Below, piece after piece: positions 43,744 through 55,637 of a stretch of DNA of 64,000 bases. A model generated the notes under the pieces. It was not told where the DNA came from. It saw nothing but the letters and a program-made list of their open reading frames with translations, and made no database searches. Source of the stretch: Erythrophleum ivorense (lineage: Eukaryota; Streptophyta; Magnoliopsida; Fabales; Fabaceae); NCBI GenBank assembly GCA_026724425.1, contig JAIUCV010000117.1:1583501-1647500 (forward strand), given 5' to 3'. The number at the start of each line of letters is the position of its first letter. The stretch's first letter is position 1. A program made the position numbers and the translations under genes.

Positions 43744-45579
43744 CTGATTACGCAGTTAATTAAATGATACATTCTCAAACGAAGAATTTGTCAGAGAATT
43801 TAAGAAAAGTAAAAGTCAACGAATAAACTTCAACTCATCTAATAAAAAGGATGGGCCAATCATCTTGACAAATGCCGGTCACGAGCGCCCTCTTACATGC
43901 AACCAAACAAAAATCAACTCACCTTTATAATTGGACATAACATATTTTCAATCCATTATCTTGATATAATATCAATAGAGACCACACAAAAAAAGTTTAA
44001 TGAGAATGTTTGGTTTAAAATTGCTGAGAATTTAAGTACAATGTATTGAGTTGAAAAGTCATTATGGAAAATCTTCAGACTAAGATTCAAGATCGAAGAT
44101 TCGATGGACAACAATGACCCTGTGATGTAGATACGATACCGTGAAATATTCACTAATTTATCACTTAATTCTTATTTTGATTAATTACCTCAAATTATCG
44201 GAGATGGATTGGAGAATGCGTGGCTAAAAATTTCGATTAAATTAAACAAACGAATCTCGTTTAAAAGTAATCATAAAAGTAAGTTCACATATAAAAACAT
44301 AAATCAATTTAAATTAGGAATTAATTAGAGTGTCTAATCGTCATGGAGGCCACCTAATCACGCTCCGATTCAACGCTATGCATCAATGATATTATGTTAC
44401 CAAATGGATTTATTGACCATTGTAGAGCCAAAATTATATATAAAAAAAATTACTTCAATGAAAATACTTTGACTGGTATATCGAATGTAGTAAATTTAGA
44501 AATCAGTCGAAGTTGTATAGTATTCAGAAAATTCATTTGGTAAAAGTATTTTCATAATTTCTACCGGAACATTTATTTCTATATACACAGGTATATATGT
44601 TATCTAAAAACATCATTATTGCACAGCTCAACATGAGCTTTTTACCAAAAAAGAAAAGAAAAATGACATAATCTGAATTTTTGTGTGAATCGATTCTGCA
44701 CGGAGAAACTATACAATCGATTCTTTAGGGTAAATTCTACACATGTCGGGGTGTTATTCAATCATGTATTTAAAATCAATTATATAGGTTTTATAATCCT
44801 TTAGATTTAAAGTTTTGATCTTATTTTAAAGAATCTATAGGAGTTGATTCTAAAATCTCTGCAATATAGCTTGGATTTTGTTTTAAATAATTTACTCATG
44901 AAACTCTATTGGAATTCATTTCAAATAACTCAATAAACAAAGATTTTAAAAGTCATTTATCTTTTGAATAACACTAGATTTTAAAACAGAATTTTAAATC
45001 TTGATTGAATAACACTAGATTTGAAAATCTATTAATGATGGATTACAAATAAGATATCCAATAACATTAGATTTAAAAATATAATTTATAATCATTAATT
45101 GAATAACACTAGATTGTGATTATATTTCAGTTCATTTCAAATACCACATCCAATAACACCCGTCATTATCCAATTACTCAGTTTATTATTAATAAAATAT
45201 TTTTCTTTTTCTTTTTGTCTCGAAAATTGTTAATAAAAACCTTATAGGGCTCTATCATAATCTCTGTGCAATAATGATGGCCTAAAACAATTAGATTTTT
45301 TCTGTCCAATACCTTAAATATGTTTTATAAATGATGCCAAATACAAAAGATTCCACTGGGCCGCAGAAGAATCTTTTTATATTTTTATTCTGATATTTAC
45401 GTTTTCTGATTTTGTGGAGAGCCAAAAAGTCTCCAAAGTCTTCACGTCATCCTCCTCTCATCTCGATCTCTGTACCCTCTTTCTATAAGTACTCTTCACA
45501 TCCACCAATATCATCAGTACACAGAACCAAAACACGAGACAGATTCGATTCTAAGCTGTTACTATCAAAGTTCGTAGCC
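43744..45579. other. Intergenic with a MITE; promoter of glutamine synthetase at right
   Basis: Mostly AT-rich. The stretch 44749-45161 is a MITE (listed). The glutamine synthetase leader shows a TATA-like CTATAAGTA at about 45483-45491, about 90 bp before the ATG. Confidence 0.45.
44749..45161. mobile_element. Tourist/Harbinger-like MITE
   Basis: The ends GGGTGTTATT and AATAACACCC are perfect inverted repeats around about 413 bp, whose interior repeats the phrase GAATAACACTAGATTTTAAA three to four times. No clear 3-bp duplication was read, so the superfamily is tentative. Confidence 0.55.
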
Positions 45580-48126
45580 ATGAGTCTTCTTACAGATCTC
45601 ATTAACCTTGACCTCTCAGAGACCACTGACAAAATCATTGCCGAATACATATGGTTCGTCTTCTTCTTCTTCTCAAAAATCGTTTTTTTTTGTGTGTTTT
45701 TGTATACGTGCTCAGACCAATCGCAAATCTAATGAGTTCGTGTTGTTATTCAACTTATGACTCTGTTTTCTTCTTCTTAGGTTTGTATGGATCGATTTGA
45801 TTATTCTTAGATCCAATTCCTTTTTGTCTAAATGCTATCTCTTTTATTATTGAGATCTATGTTTAGTTTGCTGATTAAATTTATTAAGGTTCATAAATCT
45901 ACCAAATAGTGAAACCATGTTTGCTATATTTTTTTTTTTTCTTCCCCTGATGATGTTTGCTCTGTTTTTGTTTTTGGCTCTGTTCTTAAAAATAGTAAAA
46001 GATCGAATTTTTGGAATGATTTTGTTTCCTCTTTGGTTTTATTTTAATTTTATTACCAAATCAGGGTTGGAGGCACTGGAATGGATATGAGAAGCAAAGC
46101 CAGGGTAATAATTTTGGCAAAAACTAAAACTTTTTTTGTCAATTTCTATTTTTAGTCTAAATCAAATTTTTGATTCATAATAGTCATTGTTTATTATATG
46201 TAGACTCTACCTGGACCAGTGAGTGACCCTTCTAAGCTACCAAAGTGGAACTATGATGGTTCAAGCACAGGCCAAGCTCCTGGTGAAGACAGTGAAGTCA
46301 TCTTATAGTTAATAATCCTTCTTTCTGATTCTTTTTTATACACAAACATATCTCTTTCGCTTTTTTTTTTCCGATTCTAGGTTACTAATCATTATGTTTT
46401 GTATATTTCTGTTTAGCCCTCAAGCCATATTCAAAGATCCTTTCCGTAGAGGCAACAACATTCTTGTGAGTTATCATTTTTCTTGTTGTTGTAACCATAC
46501 TTTATTACAACATCAATCACAATCCTTTTAACGGTTTTTTTTATCAGGTCGTGTGTGATGCTTACACTCCCGCTGGTGAACCAATCCCAACAAACAAAAG
46601 ACACGCTGCGGCTGAGGTCTTTAGCCACCCTGATGTTGTCTCTGAAGTGCCATGGTGAGTTTGTATTCGATATCGTATTTTAAGACGGTTTTTCGTATAA
46701 TGCGTAGTTATTGATTGATCTTTCTTTAAAAAAACCAGGTATGGTATTGAGCAAGAGTACACTTTACTTCAGAAAGATGTGAAGTGGCCTGTTGGTTGGC
46801 CTATTGGTGGTTTCCCTGGTCCTCAGGTGAAGAAAATCGATAGCCGGTTTTGTTTCGTTTTCGATGTCTTGGGTTTTCTAATATTTTTAGATGAAATTAT
46901 CTTTGCAGGGACCATACTATTGCAGTGTTGGAGCAGATAAATCTTTTGGGAGAGACGTTGTTGATGCTCACTACAAGGCTTGCTTGTATGCTGGAATCAA
47001 CATCAGTGGCATCAATGGAGAAGTCATGCCTGGTCAGGTTAGTTTTTCATAACCAAAAAAAGCTTCAATCTTTTTCCTCTTTGATGTTCATTAACGACCT
47101 TAAAGATCAAATCTTTTGCATAAAATTCGATATTTTCTTCTCTTCAATATATGAACTTAAAGATCAAATCTTTTTCACAAAGCGTCAATCTTTTTGCATG
47201 AAAATTCGATCTTTTTAACCTTTGTTATTCAATTATGTGGTCGTAAAGATCATATCTTTTGCATAAAACTTTGGTCTTTTTACTCTTTGATATTCAATTA
47301 TGAACTTAAAAATCAAATCTTTTTGCATAAAAGTACTAATTACCAAATATTTTTGTGTTGAGAACAGTGGGAATTCCAAGTCGGACCATCTGTTGGTATC
47401 TCGGCCGGTGATGAAATCTGGGTCGCTCGTTACATTTTGGAGGTATGTTCAACGGTTTAAACACTCAAACTTCAATGGTTGTTCTGTTAATTTCGGTTAA
47501 GAACACTCTGTTTCTTCTGAAAACAGAGGATCACAGAGATTGCTGGTGTGGTTGTATCTTTCGACCCGAAACCAATTCCCGGTGACTGGAACGGTGCTGG
47601 TGCTCACTGCAACTACAGGTAAATGTCAAGACAAGAATCTCTTGGAATGTTTTTCTCTTATGATCTTTACATGCTCTGATTTTGCGAACGGAAAATCGAA
47701 TTTTGTTTCCAGTACCAAGTCAATGAGGGAAGATGGTGGTTACGAGATTATCAAGAAGGCAATTGATAAATTGGGACTGAGACACAAAGAACACATTGCA
47801 GCTTACGGTGAAGGCAATGAGCGTCGTCTCACAGGACACCACGAGACTGCTGATATCAACACTTTCGCCTGGGTAAGTAAACTAACTAACTAACTAACGG
47901 TTTTTCGAAGATTCAAAAAGTCGATTAAGCCGAAATTTTGGTTGTTTGTGTTGGAAAATGTTGAATTTTGTAGGGTGTTGCGAACCGTGGAGCATCGATC
48001 CGTGTAGGACGTGAGACTGAGAAAGAAGGGAAAGGTTACTTTGAAGACAGGAGGCCAGCTTCGAACATGGATCCTTACATTGTCACTTCCATGATTGCAG
48101 AGACCACGATCCTCTGGAACCCTTGA
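45580..48126 (+). CDS. GLN1-1: Cytosolic glutamine synthetase (GS1), 11 exons, 356 aa
   Basis: Exons: 45580-45653, 46065-46104, 46204-46307, 46417-46465, 46548-46654, 46739-46826, 46909-47037, 47368-47442, 47527-47618, 47713-47872, 47974-48126. All are GT-AG with matching phases; the total is 356 residues, the standard GS1 length. The enzyme condenses glutamate and ammonia to glutamine with ATP, in the cytosol (no transit peptide). Visible family motifs are [28 protein letters not shown], the ATP-binding [11 protein letters not shown], and [10 protein letters not shown]. The C-terminus is ILWNP. The choice of paralog GLN1;1 (At5g37600) rests on gene neighbourhood more than on sequence. FAWG stands where I recall F(L/S)WG in relatives. 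No lesion was seen; apparently functional. Confidence 0.96.
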
Positions 48127-48537
48127 TCAGAAGATTGATGAAGATCTTGAAGTTTCACTCAGTTGTGGTTTCTTGCCAAAGATTCATTCGACGTTTGTGT
48201 GTTTCTTTCTATCAAGCAATGTCACGGAATGAGTCAAGATTTGCTCTGTTTCTGTTTTTTTTTTTTTTCTCTGTGGTTTTTATTATTCCATAACATCTAT
48301 TGAAAACCTTACTTTGTGTTATTATTATGAATAAAAACTATCTGTAAAAGGCTGATTCATTTTACAAAACTTTTAATTTGGACTCAAAAGATTCTTCTCA
48401 ATTTGGATTTTAGTTATTTTTTCCATCAAAAACTATTTTTCAACCTATTATTGTATACAAATAAGGAAAATTATTATTCACGACGAAAAAAACTAATCTA
48501 AAACTCCATCCATTAAATCAAACAATAACTAATTAAA
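48127..48537. other. Glutamine synthetase 3' region
   Basis: It holds the 3' UTR (a candidate poly(A) signal AATAAA at about 48330) and AT-rich spacer up to the TTAAA target duplication at 48533-48537. Confidence 0.45.
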
Positions 48538-48699
48538 TGTTATAGAAAAGAGAGAATAAGAGATGAGAGAAATTGGTTGTTCTATTCATGAATGATATAT
48601 TGTATATATAGGAGTACAACATAGGGTTTCAAGATAGAAAACACAAATAGAGAAGTGGATCTAATGGGCTAATGGGCATTCACATATTTACCCATAACA
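48538..48699 (-). repeat. Left (3') LTR, short 162-bp type
   Basis: On the minus strand it runs TGTTATGGGTAAATATG to ..TTTTCTATAACA. It is nearly identical to the other two copies. Confidence 0.88.
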
Positions 48700-51600
48700 C
48701 TCCCCTTGGATGTCCATTATCTAAAATATCTTCTAAATGCGTAAGATGCTGCCTCGTTAAAACTTTTACAAGGAAAACCCAATGGGAAAAACATTTGTTA
48801 AAGAAAAAGAGTGCAGCGCGTAATTATTCCCCCTCATGAGAAAATCCGTCTAGATCTTTGATATGATATGATCCAATAAGATAAACTAACTCCTTGAAAG
48901 TAGTAGATGAAAACTCCTTTAAAATCTTCACTTGAACAATCTTTAGAACATTGACATCGCCATTCTTCTTGGGTTTGGTAATGAATCTACTTTATCATTC
49001 TCTTCACTCCACTTGATCTCATAAGTGAATGACAAGGACTTTGGAAAGGAGATAGACTTTCGTGTTTCTCATTTATGTGTTCTTTGTTGCCTCATTAAAA
49101 CCTTTCATAGAAAAACCCAGTAGGATAAAAACTATGATAAGGAAAAAGAGTACAACCACACACATCATCATATTTCTCCCCTTTGAAGTACCTTCTTCAA
49201 GAGATACATTCCAATCGTTATATTTCTCCCCCTTAGAAGTATCTTCTTCAAGAGATACATTTCAATCATATACACTATCTTTTTGGGGATTACTATAAGT
49301 ATAGCCTCAGTCAATAAGGTCGTATAATTATCTTATAATCTTTTAGGTCATTTAGACTTTTAGTCTATGACATCTTTTTCCATAAAAAAATCATTTCTTG
49401 GATTATTTGGACTTCACGCCAATCTTTCTCTTTTACATATAGTCTTATAAACATCTATTGTGTATATATGAGTTATCTCATGCTCATTTTACTGATCATT
49501 TTTAAATTATGAAAGAGACCAACACATTTTTCAAATAGAATTTAAAGCATGGTACTTAAAGACCAAATATATGTGAGCGTTGTTTATGTAAATCCTGCAA
49601 GGATCTTTTGAGATAACATATCTTTTGTTAAATTGTGAATTTGGGATATCTTAAGACAACTTTGTCTTTCCAAGATCTTTGATCCCATATCCTTTTGTGA
49701 TACTAATTTCGACAATTCTTCAGGAATTTTGATGATGTTCAGATTAAGGATCTCTTTTGATCTATAATACTTTGTAAATATACATTGGATACTGATTATA
49801 TATATATATATGTATATCACTTTTGTGATTGTACCCCAATGAAACGTATTTCTCTTCATTCGATCAAATAGCTAGAGTTCTTCGGAAAAATAATTTTGAT
49901 ATCATTAATCCTTCAAAGATTATATCCTTCAGGGACTTTTATAGAATTGATTGTTTAGTGGGTCGTATAAGTCAAGTTCTTCTTTCATTGCTAGACTTAA
50001 TGAACTTGAAAGTTGCATCCACCACATGAGAGTATATATCTCTTCATATACATTATTCCTCGGCACAAAGGCCTACTTATAACCCACTCTTTTTACACTT
50101 CTGGTCCAAATACTTTTCTCTTTCTAAGAGATTTTAGTTATGCGTCTATTGCTTTTTTTTCGATTTGGCCAAATCATTACTTTGTGTACACAACGCAATA
50201 GACTTTGTTTCTTGATCCTCTTTCTCATTCATAACATCAACTGCTACATTGCATGCAAATATTTTATTTACGACGTCGTTTTGCTTTTATGGTTCCATTT
50301 TATTCCATACATGACATAATTAATTCTCGAGATCTTTTCTTTGTCTCAGGTACCTGAATTTCTTTCTTGTCATGTTTAATGTCTCTACTTGAGATCATTT
50401 CAAAAACATTTGTTTCCTCGGTTTAACCACTATCAATTTATGCTCTTTTTACTTTTCCGATGATTCTAATATTTGGAACCAACAAATCTATCACGCTTCA
50501 TGCGTTCTTAAGACTCACTAGCAGCTTGATATTGTCCTTCTGGGACATCAATTATTTTTAGAGCATTTAAAGCTGGTAAGTAACTCAATCACTATATTTG
50601 GGTCAGTAAGTGTATATGGCAATTGATACATTAAGTTTTGTGAATGAATTATCTTTAGTACTTCTATTTCACATTCTATAGTCTGAGGATCAATGATAAT
50701 TCATTCAAACTTTAATCTTTCTCCAGCTGTTTATTTTCTCCCCCTGATGTTGGAAAGACTGGCTCACTAAAGTGACAGTCTGCAAATCAAGCCATATTTA
50801 AATCCTTCATGGATGGCTTTTGGATACTATCAATGGAGATTCATATCCAACATCAACAACCTCTTTCGAGGATCCATCTTAGAATATTGTGGTGGAGCAT
50901 TATGGATGTATCTGCACATCCATAATTTTTTTTTTTTTTTTAGAGGGAAAAACTTTGTTTTCTGACCTAAACCAATTACGATGGGGAGAACTTTTAGTTA
51001 CTCGTTGGCTTTATGCGAATTAATGCTTTTGCATTTTGTGTATGAACATTTGCTACTGGATTTTCAGCGTTAATGTTTATAAACATGTTTTTCTCATCAA
51101 AGACTTAAGATGTGAATTCACTAGCATTACCAAGTAATCTCACAAACTTCAGGTTGCAGATCTATAACATTGATACATACAATTATCTTGTTGCAAATGT
51201 GTCATTAAACCACAAATATTTCTTGTATACTTTCTAGAATAATGAATAGATTCCAAATCTATTTTGGTTAGTGATAATCATAATGCTTTATGATGAAACT
51301 TCACATTATAAACCATTTAAGAAGAATCTTCAAGTTCTGTAATAAATGTCTATATGATGTATTTTATTTCGCATAATTTATGGAACTGAAATGGTCTATA
51401 ACCAGCCCACGCCAAACTATGTTATATTCGGTAAACTTCTGGTTTACTATATAACATTTATCTCCATTATATAATATTTTTGTATTACAATCTATATATA
51501 GAACATATGCAATTTCTCTAAAATATTTTTACTGCATTGAGTAATACTCGTTATTTGAATGTATCCAACTTTTCCTTCTTTACTCTCTTAACTTGGTTAA

Positions 51601-51757
51601 CTTTGAAATCCCTTGGATTATACGATTCATCATGATCATTTATCTTTGAACATAGTCTACTAGATGTTCTACTTTATCTGAATTAGGGATTCTTAGATTT
51701 GTCTTTATCAATAATTCATCAAGTGTGAACATAATCTTCTAGATGTTCCACTTACTA

Positions 51758-52364
51758 CAGTAGAACCTCTATAAAGTAATACTCGATAAAGTAATAATCT
51801 CTATAAGATAATAAATTTCTCCGGTCCCAACTCGGGCCAGTGTAAAAATAAGCAATATGCGATAAGATGATAAGATAATAATATTTTTGAAACTCCTATG
51901 TAAAAGTATAAACCCAATAATAAGTTAAAGTAATAATTATATAAAACTATACATATATGCTAAAGAAAGTTTATTAAACTATAAATTTAAGTTTACCTCT
52001 AACTTTTTTTATATGCATATAAAATTGTGAAATATTTTATAAACACAATAATTATTCGTGCATCAAACTTTATATAAATATATTCAAATAAGCTAATAAT
52101 AAATGTATTATTACGATATCTAAAAATCTTAATCATAATTTCAAGTTTATGCATGTCATATTAACAAAAAAGTTTTTTTTTTCTAAATTCTTAATACATT
52201 ATCATATTCTTAATACATTATTATATGGAGAATAATTTTCGAATATTATAAATAAGAAAATATGTATCTATAAGTTAACAAATTATAATTTCGATAAAGT
52301 AATACCTCTATAAGATAATAAATTTTCAAAGTCCCAACATTATTACTTTATAGAGGTTTTACTG
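51758..52364. mobile_element. Emigrant-like (pogo/Tc1-mariner) MITE nested in the Copia element
   Basis: The ends CAGTAGAACCTCTATAAAGTAATA and, inverted, CAGTAAAACCTCTATAAAGTAATA are the Emigrant-type terminal repeats described in Arabidopsis. TA duplications lie at 51756-51757 and 52365-52366. 607 bp, AT-rich, non-coding. Confidence 0.82.
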
Positions 52365-53038
52365 TATTGATTGTGGGATTCATCCATTCTCCCCCTCGAG
52401 ATGATGATACTTCAGGTTCATCTATCTCGAATTGAATTCTAGTATAAAATCAAAAACATACCTAACTTGGATCATGCTTATATCTTTGATTCTTTAAACT
52501 ATTGATACTTGTATTATATATTTTCACTTTTGGGACCTCAGAGTTAATTATAATACATCAATGATTATATTCTTTAAACAAATATATATTTATATACTCT
52601 TCCGGAGATGTATATAACTTCGTATATTTGTAAAAGTTTTAATGAGGCAACAAATAACACACAAATGAGAAAATCGAAAGTCTATCTCCTTTCCAAAGTC
52701 CTTGTCATTCACTTATGAGATCAAGTGGAGTGAAGAGAATGATAAAGTAGATTCATTACCAAATCCAAGAAGAATGGCGATGTCAATGTTCTAAAGATTG
52801 TTCAAGTGAAGATTTTAAATGAGTTTTCATCTACTACTTTCAAGGAGTTAGTTTATCTTATTGGATCATATCATATCAAAGATCTAGACGGATGTTCTCA
52901 TGAGGGGGAGTAATTACGCGCTGCACTCTTTTTCTTTAATAAATGTTTTTCCCATTGGGTTTTCCTTGTAAAAGTTTTAACGAGGCAGCATCTTACGCAT
53001 TTAGAAGATATTTTAGATAATGGACATCCAAGGGGGAG

Positions 53039-53201
53039 TGTTATGGGTAAATATGTGGATGCCCATTAGCCCATTAGATCCACTTCTCTATTTGTGTTTT
53101 CTATCTTGAAACCCTATGTTGTACTCCTATATATAGGATCTATCATTCATGAATAAGAACGACCAATTCCTCTCATCTCTTATTCTCTCTTTTCTATAAC
53201 A
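53039..53201 (+). repeat. Central inverted LTR
   Basis: 163 bp, plus orientation. The polypurine tract CCAAGGGGGAG lies just left and the primer-binding site CGTTATCAGTACGAG just right, i.e. the arrangement of a one-LTR circle or a head-to-tail junction. Confidence 0.85.
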
Positions 53202-54021
53202 CGTTATCAGTACGAGTCTCTACCTCTTAGCTTTTCTAGGTAATCAAAAGTTCTAATAGTTCTTTTAGTTTTAATTCACAAGATTTAATGAGTAATTCAT
53301 ATTACTTTGTTGATATGTGTTTTTCATATAAATCCATTTTATCAATATTTAATCAGTATTACTTATTGATAATACTTTGGATTCATCAAGCAATATGGTT
53401 CATATATATATATATATATATATATATTTATTTTTAATTATATTTCCCAAAAGGATTTATAATTTATTTATTTCTATTTATATATATCCCTGAAGGATTT
53501 ATATTTTATTTATTTTTATTTATATTTCCCTGAAGGATTTATAATTTATTCATTTCTATTTATATATATCCCTTAATGATTTATATTTTATTTATATATA
53601 TCCCAGAAGGATATTATATTGTTTATTATTTCATTTGAAAATATATATTGTTCTTATTTATTTATTTTATTTTATTACTTCTTATATGATATCTGTTATT
53701 TTACGTAATATATTAAATTGATTACTAAATTGAATAATTGTTTGAAAATTGTCTAGAAGAAGTTTCATGGTTTGAATTAATTTGAATATTAATTTCAAAT
53801 ATTCTTGCACTATTATGACCATATTAAATTCTTAATTTGACCTTTTGATCAAAATTTAATTAGAATTAATGTTTATGCTAGAATCACTCTGAAATTATTT
53901 GTTTTTAATATTATAAATTTAATGGTTGTTAACTGCTGGTTTTTAAATAATTTGATGTGGTTATATTTTATTTTATTATTTATCTCATAAAAATTTATAT
54001 ATTGTTTAATATTTTATTTGC

Positions 54022-54063
<42 letters not shown>

Positions 54064-54386
54064 CTTATTATTCATTTATCATTTAATATTAGATTACATG
54101 ATTCTTGGCATATTAATATAATAATATTGCTATTTTTATGTGATGATCAATTACTTTTTTATTAAAACGAATTTTGAACACTTTTATTGAATATTATTGA
54201 TTGATATTAGCACTTTGGATATCTCGTTGTTGGAATCATAACTTCGTATGAATATATTCAATAAAGGTGTTCAAAATTCGTTTTAATAAAAAAGTAATTG
54301 ATCATCACATAACAATAGCAATATTATTATATTAATATACCAAGAATCATGTAATTTAATATTAAATGATAAATGAATAATAAGAG

Positions 54387-54418
<32 letters not shown>

Positions 54419-55231
54419 ACAATTTATAAATCCTTCTGGGATAAATAATAAAATAAAATATAACCACATCAAATTATTTAAAAACCAGCAGTTAACAACC
54501 ATTAAATTTATAATATTAAAGACAAATAATTTCAGAGTGATTCTAGCATAAACATTAATTATAATTAAATTGTGATCAAAAGGTCAAATTAAGAATTTAA
54601 TATGGTCATAATAGTGCAAGAATATTTGAAATTAATAGTCAAATTAATTCAAACCATGAAACTTCTTCTAGACAATTTTCAAACAATTATTCAATTTAGC
54701 AATCAATTTAATATATTACGAAAAATAATTAAAATAACAGATATCATATAAGAAGTGATAAAATAACTCAAAATAAAATAAATAAATAAGAACAATATAT
54801 ATTTTCAAATGAAATAATAAACAATATAATATCCTTTGGGATATATATAAATAAAATATAAATCCTTTAGGGTATATATAAATAGAAATGAATAAATTAT
54901 AAATCCTTCAGGGAAATATAAATAAAAATAAATAAAATAAAAATCCTTCAGGGATATATATAAATAGAAATTAATAAATTATAAATCCTTCTGAGGAATA
55001 TAATTAAACATAAATATATATATATATATATGAACCATATTGCTTGATGAATCCAAAGTATTATCAATAAGTAATATTGATTAAATATTGATAAAATGGA
55101 TTTATATGAAAAACACATATCAACAAAGTAATATGAATTACTCATTGAATCTTGTGAATTCAAACTAAAAGAACTATTAGAACTTTTGATTACCTAGAAA
55201 AGCTAAGAGGTAAAGACTCGTGCTGATAACG
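53202..55231. repeat. Giant palindrome (two ~1-kb inverted arms)
   Basis: The arm 53202 to about 54185 and the inverted arm from about 54260 to 55231 are diverged copies of the element's 5' internal region around a roughly 80-bp centre. Each holds tandem units of about 55-70 bp with the phrase CCCTGAAGGATTTATA (53,440-53,620 and 54,830-55,005) and TA-rich tracts. Confidence 0.8.
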
Positions 55232-55394
55232 TGTTATAGAAAAGAGAGAATAAGAGATGAGAGGAATTTGTTGTTCTTATTCATGAATGATATATCCTAT
55301 ATATAGGAGTTCAACATAGGATTTTAAGATAGAAAACACAAATAGAGAAGTGGATCTAATGGGCTAATGGGCGTCCACATATTTACCTATAACA
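55232..55394 (-). repeat. Right (5') LTR
   Basis: 163 bp, minus orientation, with the primer-binding site on its inner side (55217-55231). Flanked by TTAAA. Confidence 0.88.
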
Positions 55395-55637
55395 TTAAAA
55401 TAATTTTAAAGAGATTTTCAAGATTTGTTTAATTTGGACTATTGAATAATCAAAATTTGATGAGCACAGGGTAATTTCCGGAGAAATAAAAGATTCGGGG
55501 GTACAATCTTAGAAACTCTGAATCTTAAAGACCCAATTATGCAAATCCCAGCTTTTCAAATGTAATTTCGTCGAACACCTGGTGAGCACTCTAAGGGTTT
55601 AAGGATTTTTCGCGTCTGAGGAAGAAAACATCCAAAA

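Larger units (their letters stand above)
48538..55394 (-). mobile_element. Rearranged Copia-like LTR element with three LTRs
   Basis: The outer LTRs (48538-48699 and 55232-55394) are minus-oriented and bounded by the 5-bp duplication TTAAA (48533-48537 and 55395-55399), so they belong to one insertion. The primer-binding site CGTTATCAGCACGAG sits inside the right LTR and the polypurine tract CCAAGGGGAG beside the left. A third, inverted LTR lies at 53039-53201, preceded by a polypurine tract and followed by a primer-binding site. The coding region is decayed; only traces of the RNase H end (TTFKELVYLIGSYHIKDL) are readable on either side. The 53.2-54.2 and 54.3-55.2 kb parts form a giant palindrome. 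Confidence 0.85.

Noticed and set aside
49584..49859. Minus-strand open frame of 91 residues in the rearranged Copia
   Set aside because: May be a trace of pol, but no RT or integrase motif is readable; not called as a gene.
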